From NCBI GenBank assembly GCA_028716765.1, contig JAQUPC010000107.1:1-7375 (forward strand): a stretch of 7,375 bases of DNA, written 5' to 3'. Positions 4,416 to 7,375 of the stretch are shown piece by piece (within the stretch, counting starts at the first letter, position 1; each line of letters begins with the position of its first letter). The DNA is from Alphaproteobacteria bacterium (GTDB lineage: Bacteria > Pseudomonadota > Alphaproteobacteria > UBA9219). Made by a program: the position numbers and the translations under genes. The notes beneath the pieces are model-generated. The model was not told the origin of the DNA. It saw only the letters and a list, made by a program, of their open reading frames with translations, and ran no database searches.

Positions 4416-5936
4416 TTATGCAGAAAGCTGCTTGCTTTCCACATAGTCCTTCACGAACCTCTCCAGCAACCGCACGCCGAAGGCCGTTGCGCCCTTGGGG
4501 CAAATGGGTCTGTCCTTGCTGTGCATGGCCATGCCTGCGATGTCGAGATGCGCCCAAAGCACGCCCCGTTTGACGAAGCGCTTGATGAACTGCGCGCCCG
4601 AGATGCTGCCCGCGTCGCGATTGCCGGAAACGTTTTTCATATCCGCGAAGGATGAATTGAGCGCTTTGTCGAACGCTTCGTGCAACGGAAAGCGCCACAA
4701 ATTTTCCCCGACAGCCTCGCCCGCCTCGCAAAGATGCTTTGCCAGAATGTCGTCGTTGGCGAACAGCCCGGCGTATTCGTGCCCCAGCGCGATCACGATC
4801 GCGCCCGTCAACGTCGCAAGGTCGACGACGCAGCGCGGCTTGAACGTCTCCTGCGCGTACCATATGGCATCGCACAAAACCAGCCGCCCTTCGGCGTCCG
4901 TGTTGATGATCTCGATCGTCTGGCCGGACATGCTGGCTACGATGTCGCCGGGCCTTTGCGCGGTGGCCGAGGGCATGTTTTCGACCAGCCCGATGATGCC
5001 CACGACGTTCGCCTTGGCCTTGCGCGCCGCCAGCGCCACAAGCGCCCCGGCAACCGCCGCCGCGCCCGCCATATCCTCCTTCATCTCCTCCATCCCGCCG
5101 GGGGTCTTGAGGGAGATGCCGCCCGTATCGAACGTCACGCCTTTGCCTACGAAAACGACGGGCCGCTTATCCTTTGCCCCGGGGTCGCCCAGCCAGCTTA
5201 ACGTGACAAGCCGCGCCGGATGAACGCTGCCTTGCGCTACGCCAAGCAGCGCATTCATGCCAAGCTTTTTCAGCTGCTTTTCATCCAAAATGTCAACTTT
5301 AAGCCCCTTATCTTTCAAGGCCTTGCATTGCTCAGCGAATGTTTCTGGGTAAAGAATATTGGGGGGCTCCGAAACCAGATCGCGGGCCAGAAAAACGGCA
5401 TCGGCCAACTTATCCACAGGGGCATAGGCGCTTCGCGCGGCAGCCATATCCTTGCAGGCAACGGCCAGAGTTTTTAGGGCCGGTTTTTGATCGGGCTTTA
5501 ATTTGGTCCGGTACTTGTCAAAACGATAGGAACGAAGCCGCGCGCCAAACGCTGCTTGCGCCGCGGCTTCGGCGGCCTCAAGGCCGAGCCCCTTATGTTC
5601 ATCGATCAGCAAGACGGCCTTTGCATCCCCGCGTCCCTGCAATGCCGCTACGATTGCCCCGCCAATGTGCTGAAAGGCTGTCTCCTTGGCGGCGTCCGGC
5701 TCCCCGATTCCCACGAGCACAAGGCGCTTCAAACGCGTCCTTGAAGGCGCAAGGATCGCCAGCGTTTGCCCCTTTTCACCCTTGAAAGAACTGGCGGACA
5801 TAGCGCGCCGCATAGCCCCGCCCAGCTTATGGTCGAATTTCGCGCCTAAAGGGCCGAGTTTACAGCCATCCGCAACGGTCAGGACGAACGTGCCTTGCGC
5901 CGGCATAGCGGACGGGACAAAAGATATCTTCAGCAT
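4416..5936 (-). CDS. pepA: Leucyl aminopeptidase (M17 family)
   Basis: This cytoplasmic dimetal aminopeptidase removes N-terminal residues from peptides, usually as a hexamer; E. coli PepA also binds DNA at the carAB promoter and cer recombination sites. Starting from the ATG at 5936 the protein is 506 aa, close to E. coli PepA (503). The N-terminal domain covers about 1-160 and the catalytic domain about 180-495. Metal and active-site residues are in place: GKGVTFDTGGISLK (264-277, with K265, D270 and K277), MKEDMAG (285-291, D288) and the signature NTDAEGRL (345-352, with D347, E349 and R351). A TTG in frame 12 nt upstream (5948) is a poorer start; GGGGG 5 nt before the ATG is a weak ribosome site. 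It is the first gene of the - strand series and is divergent from lptF. Confidence 0.97.
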   Translation of the reverse strand: MLKISFVPSAMPAQGTFVLTVADGCKLGPLGAKFDHKLGGAMRRAMSASSFKGEKGQTLAILAPSRTRLKRLVLVGIGEPDAAKETAFQHIGGAIVAALQGRGDAKAVLLIDEHKGLGLEAAEAAAQAAFGARLRSYRFDKYRTKLKPDQKPALKTLAVACKDMAAARSAYAPVDKLADAVFLARDLVSEPPNILYPETFAEQCKALKDKGLKVDILDEKQLKKLGMNALLGVAQGSVHPARLVTLSWLGDPGAKDKRPVVFVGKGVTFDTGGISLKTPGGMEEMKEDMAGAAAVAGALVALAARKAKANVVGIIGLVENMPSATAQRPGDIVASMSGQTIEIINTDAEGRLVLCDAIWYAQETFKPRCVVDLATLTGAIVIALGHEYAGLFANDDILAKHLCEAGEAVGENLWRFPLHEAFDKALNSSFADMKNVSGNRDAGSISGAQFIKRFVKRGVLWAHLDIAGMAMHSKDRPICPKGATAFGVRLLERFVKDYVESKQLSA

Positions 5937-5970
5937 TCGGGCCCCCAAAAAGACACAAATCGCAACACAA

Positions 5971-5999
5971 TTGCCGTTTGCGGTTAAAACCGATAAAGA
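5971..5999 (+). promoter_or_regulatory. Possible lptF promoter overlapping the pepA promoter
   Basis: TTGCCG (5971-5976) with GATAAA (5992-5997, 15-nt spacer) or TAAAGA (5994-5999, 17-nt spacer) is a weak sigma-70-like pair on the + strand. Its -10 region overlaps the pepA -10 on the other strand. The inverted repeat CGGTT-AA-AACCG (5981-5992) lies between and could be an operator. This is tentative. Confidence 0.25.
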
Positions 6000-6021
6000 A
6001 CGCTTGGGGAAAGACTGTCAA
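5993..6021 (-). promoter_or_regulatory. Probable pepA promoter
   Basis: On the - strand TTGACA (6016-6021) is a perfect -35, followed after 17 nt by CTTTAT (5993-5998), a poor -10. Transcription would begin near 5985 and give a leader of about 50 nt before the pepA ATG. The -35 is convincing, the -10 is not. Confidence 0.45.
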
Positions 6022-6026
6022 GCAAG

Positions 6027-6039
6027 GGAATCGTATTCC
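6027..6039 (+). promoter_or_regulatory. Hairpin in the lptF translation initiation region
   Basis: GGAAT-CGT-ATTCC forms a 5-bp stem with a 3-nt loop, ending 4 nt before the lptF ATG. It includes most of the only Shine-Dalgarno-like run (AAGGGAA, 6024-6030). If it folds, it would hide the site. The same dyad sits just upstream of the pepA -35 and could instead be a protein-binding site. Confidence 0.3.
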
Positions 6040-6043
6040 ATTA

Positions 6044-7189
6044 ATGAAGCGTATTAACCTTTATATGTTCCGGGAAGTCCTGACCGCCTTTTTGTTTGCA
6101 ACCGTGGCGGTGTCTTTTGTCATGCTTTTTACGCAGTCGTTCCGTTTGTTGTCGTTCGTCATCGACAACGCGGCCACGACGTTCATTTTTTTCCAGCTTA
6201 TGGGCCTTTTGGTCCCGACGTTCCTGCCGGTCGTGATGCCCCTCGCCCTGGGGATATCGGTTCTTTTCATCTATCATAAACTCGCCGTGGACAGCGAAAT
6301 CGTCGTCATGCGCGCGGCGGGCATAAGCCCCGTAAATCTGGCCGCCCCCGCGCTGGCGCTGGGCGGAATCGTCATGTTTTTTTGTTTTCTGCTGACCATG
6401 TGGATCACGCCGGCGGCCAACCGCGCCCTTGTCTCCCTCCAGTACCGTGTGCGCGACAACTTCTCCATTTACATGGTGAAACCCGGAGCCTTTAACGATC
6501 TCTCCGACGGCCTGACCTTTTTCGTGCGCAAGCGCGGCAAGGAAGGGGAATTGCAGGACATCCTCGTTCATGACGTCCGCCGCCCCGAAATGCCGGTGAC
6601 GATCATGGCGGACAGCGGGCGCTTTACGGTCGCCGGCGGCGAGCCGCAAATAATGGTTTTCAAGGGAAAACGCCAGGAATTCGACCGCGGCACCGGCCAT
6701 TTGTCGGAACTGAATTTCGACCGCTATGTGCTCGATCTGAAGCTTTTGCGCTCCGAAGTTTCAAAACGTTTGCCGGATCCGCGCGAGCAGACGATGGCCG
6801 ATTTATTGAATCCTCCCGCAAAGAAAGAACTGCGCCGCCGCTCGTTAGGGCATATCAGGGCCGAGTTTCACCGGCGCCTCGTCACGCCCCTTCTGGCGTT
6901 AAGTTTCGCCATGATAGGCTTCACCGTCATTCTGGCGGGCCAGTTCAACCGCCGCGGCACGGCCAGGCGCATCCTGATCGCCGCTCTGGCTATCGTGGCC
7001 TTGCAAGCGGCGGTTCTTTCGTTCGGCAGCCTTATTACGCGGCACGGCTGGCTTATTCCCTTGCTCTATGTCCTTGCCCTGGCCCCCCTCCCCCTCTGCC
7101 TCGCCATCCTCCGCTCCCCCGCCCTTTGGTGGAGGCTGATGCGCTGGAGGACCGGCGGGCTCGTTCCCTCATCCACGTTGACGCCATGA
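6044..7189 (+). CDS. lptF: LPS export ABC transporter permease LptF
   Basis: LptF pairs with LptG and the LptB ATPase dimer to extract lipopolysaccharide from the inner membrane and push it onto the LptC/LptA bridge. The 381-aa protein has the family layout: transmembrane helices at about 12-40, 46-78 and 98-122, a periplasmic beta-jellyroll at about 125-255, then three helices at about 280-357. The cytoplasmic coupling segment DSEIVVMRAAGISP (83-96), which contacts LptB, is present. The ATG giving MKRINLYMFRE matches usual LptF starts; an in-frame TTG at 5978 would add 22 polar residues and is rejected. The ribosome site AAGGGAA is 13 nt from the ATG, with a small hairpin in between. The stop overlaps lptG by ATGA. 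The divergent partner is pepA, as in E. coli. Confidence 0.96.
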   Translation: MKRINLYMFREVLTAFLFATVAVSFVMLFTQSFRLLSFVIDNAATTFIFFQLMGLLVPTFLPVVMPLALGISVLFIYHKLAVDSEIVVMRAAGISPVNLAAPALALGGIVMFFCFLLTMWITPAANRALVSLQYRVRDNFSIYMVKPGAFNDLSDGLTFFVRKRGKEGELQDILVHDVRRPEMPVTIMADSGRFTVAGGEPQIMVFKGKRQEFDRGTGHLSELNFDRYVLDLKLLRSEVSKRLPDPREQTMADLLNPPAKKELRRRSLGHIRAEFHRRLVTPLLALSFAMIGFTVILAGQFNRRGTARRILIAALAIVALQAAVLSFGSLITRHGWLIPLLYVLALAPLPLCLAILRSPALWWRLMRWRTGGLVPSSTLTP

Positions 7190-7375
7190 TCAAGAGCTGG
7201 ACATTAAGCCGCTATCTCGGACGGCAATATCTGCTCTGGTTCCTTGTGTTTCTGGGCGGACTGTCGGGCATCATATATTTATTCGAGGTCGCCGAACTGC
7301 TCCGCCGCGCCGCGGATCTGCAGAATGCTACGCTCGGCGTCATTGTCAAGATGGGATCCTACAAGCTTCCCGAAA
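7186..7375 (+). CDS. lptG: LPS export ABC transporter permease LptG (5' part, cut by the window end)
   Basis: The first 63 codons of the second permease subunit of the LPS exporter are visible. The ATG at 7186 overlaps the lptF stop as ATGA, which favours equal production of the two partners. The start MIKSWTLSRYLGRQYL leads into a hydrophobic first helix (about 15-33) and then IYLFEVAELLRRA, a segment characteristic of LptG just after the first helix. The rest of the gene lies beyond the window; lptD-like genes often follow in alphaproteobacteria but cannot be seen here. Confidence 0.93.
   Translation, partial: MIKSWTLSRYLGRQYLLWFLVFLGGLSGIIYLFEVAELLRRAADLQNATLGVIVKMGSYKLPE

Noticed and set aside
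4168..4875. 235-aa - strand frame containing SVIPAKAGMT
   Set aside because: That peptide is simply the translation of the dRS3-like palindrome, often seen in false gene calls. The frame crosses the pepA end and the start of a real gene.
5937..5948. Upstream TTG start for pepA (adds four residues)
   Set aside because: The ATG at 5936 gives the usual M-LKISF-like start and a family-typical length, and no ribosome site suits the TTG.
6041..6700. 219-aa open frame on the - strand under lptF
   Set aside because: It is highly charged with many His, Lys and Arg and no domain; lptF on the other strand is unambiguous.

Overview
The window looks like chromosome from a free-living-type alphaproteobacterium. 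Three things suggest this: an alphaproteobacterial-style 23S/5S rRNA end, the classic proteobacterial lptF-lptG / pepA-holC divergent arrangement, and moderately high GC. The genus cannot be fixed from sequence alone; a Micavibrionales- or Rhodospirillales-like lineage is a guess.

Layout. Bases 1-364 hold the end of an rRNA operon on the + strand: the 3' tail of 23S rRNA, a short spacer with a hairpin, then a complete 5S rRNA inside a long processing stem. A strong A/T-flanked hairpin at 408-445 works in both directions and separates the rRNA operon from everything to its right. From about 473 to 5936 seven genes lie on the - strand. In transcription order they are pepA (leucyl aminopeptidase), two paralogous periplasmic family-3 substrate-binding proteins, holC (DNA polymerase III chi subunit), a histidine-phosphatase-superfamily protein, and two tandem paralogous small secreted cysteine-rich proteins (161 and 103 aa). 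On the + strand, divergent from pepA, are lptF (complete) and lptG (cut by the window end), the permease subunits of the lipopolysaccharide export transporter.

How the genes relate. lptF and lptG overlap by ATGA and encode two halves of one inner-membrane complex. In many proteobacteria pepA is followed directly by holC. Here the two substrate-binding-protein genes sit between them, and the last one overlaps holC by ATGA, so the insertion has become translationally coupled to a replication gene. No permease or ATPase for these binding proteins is present in the window. Two short palindromic repeats of dispersed-repeat type lie in the - strand series: a dRS3-like 20-mer after pepA and a longer imperfect palindrome between holC and the phosphatase gene.

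Most unusual content. The two tandem secreted proteins share a near-identical C-terminal cysteine domain. One has an extra N-terminal cysteine domain, and the upstream regions are duplicated too. I do not recognise a characterised family with confidence. Nothing in the window amounts to a clear new defence or mobile system.
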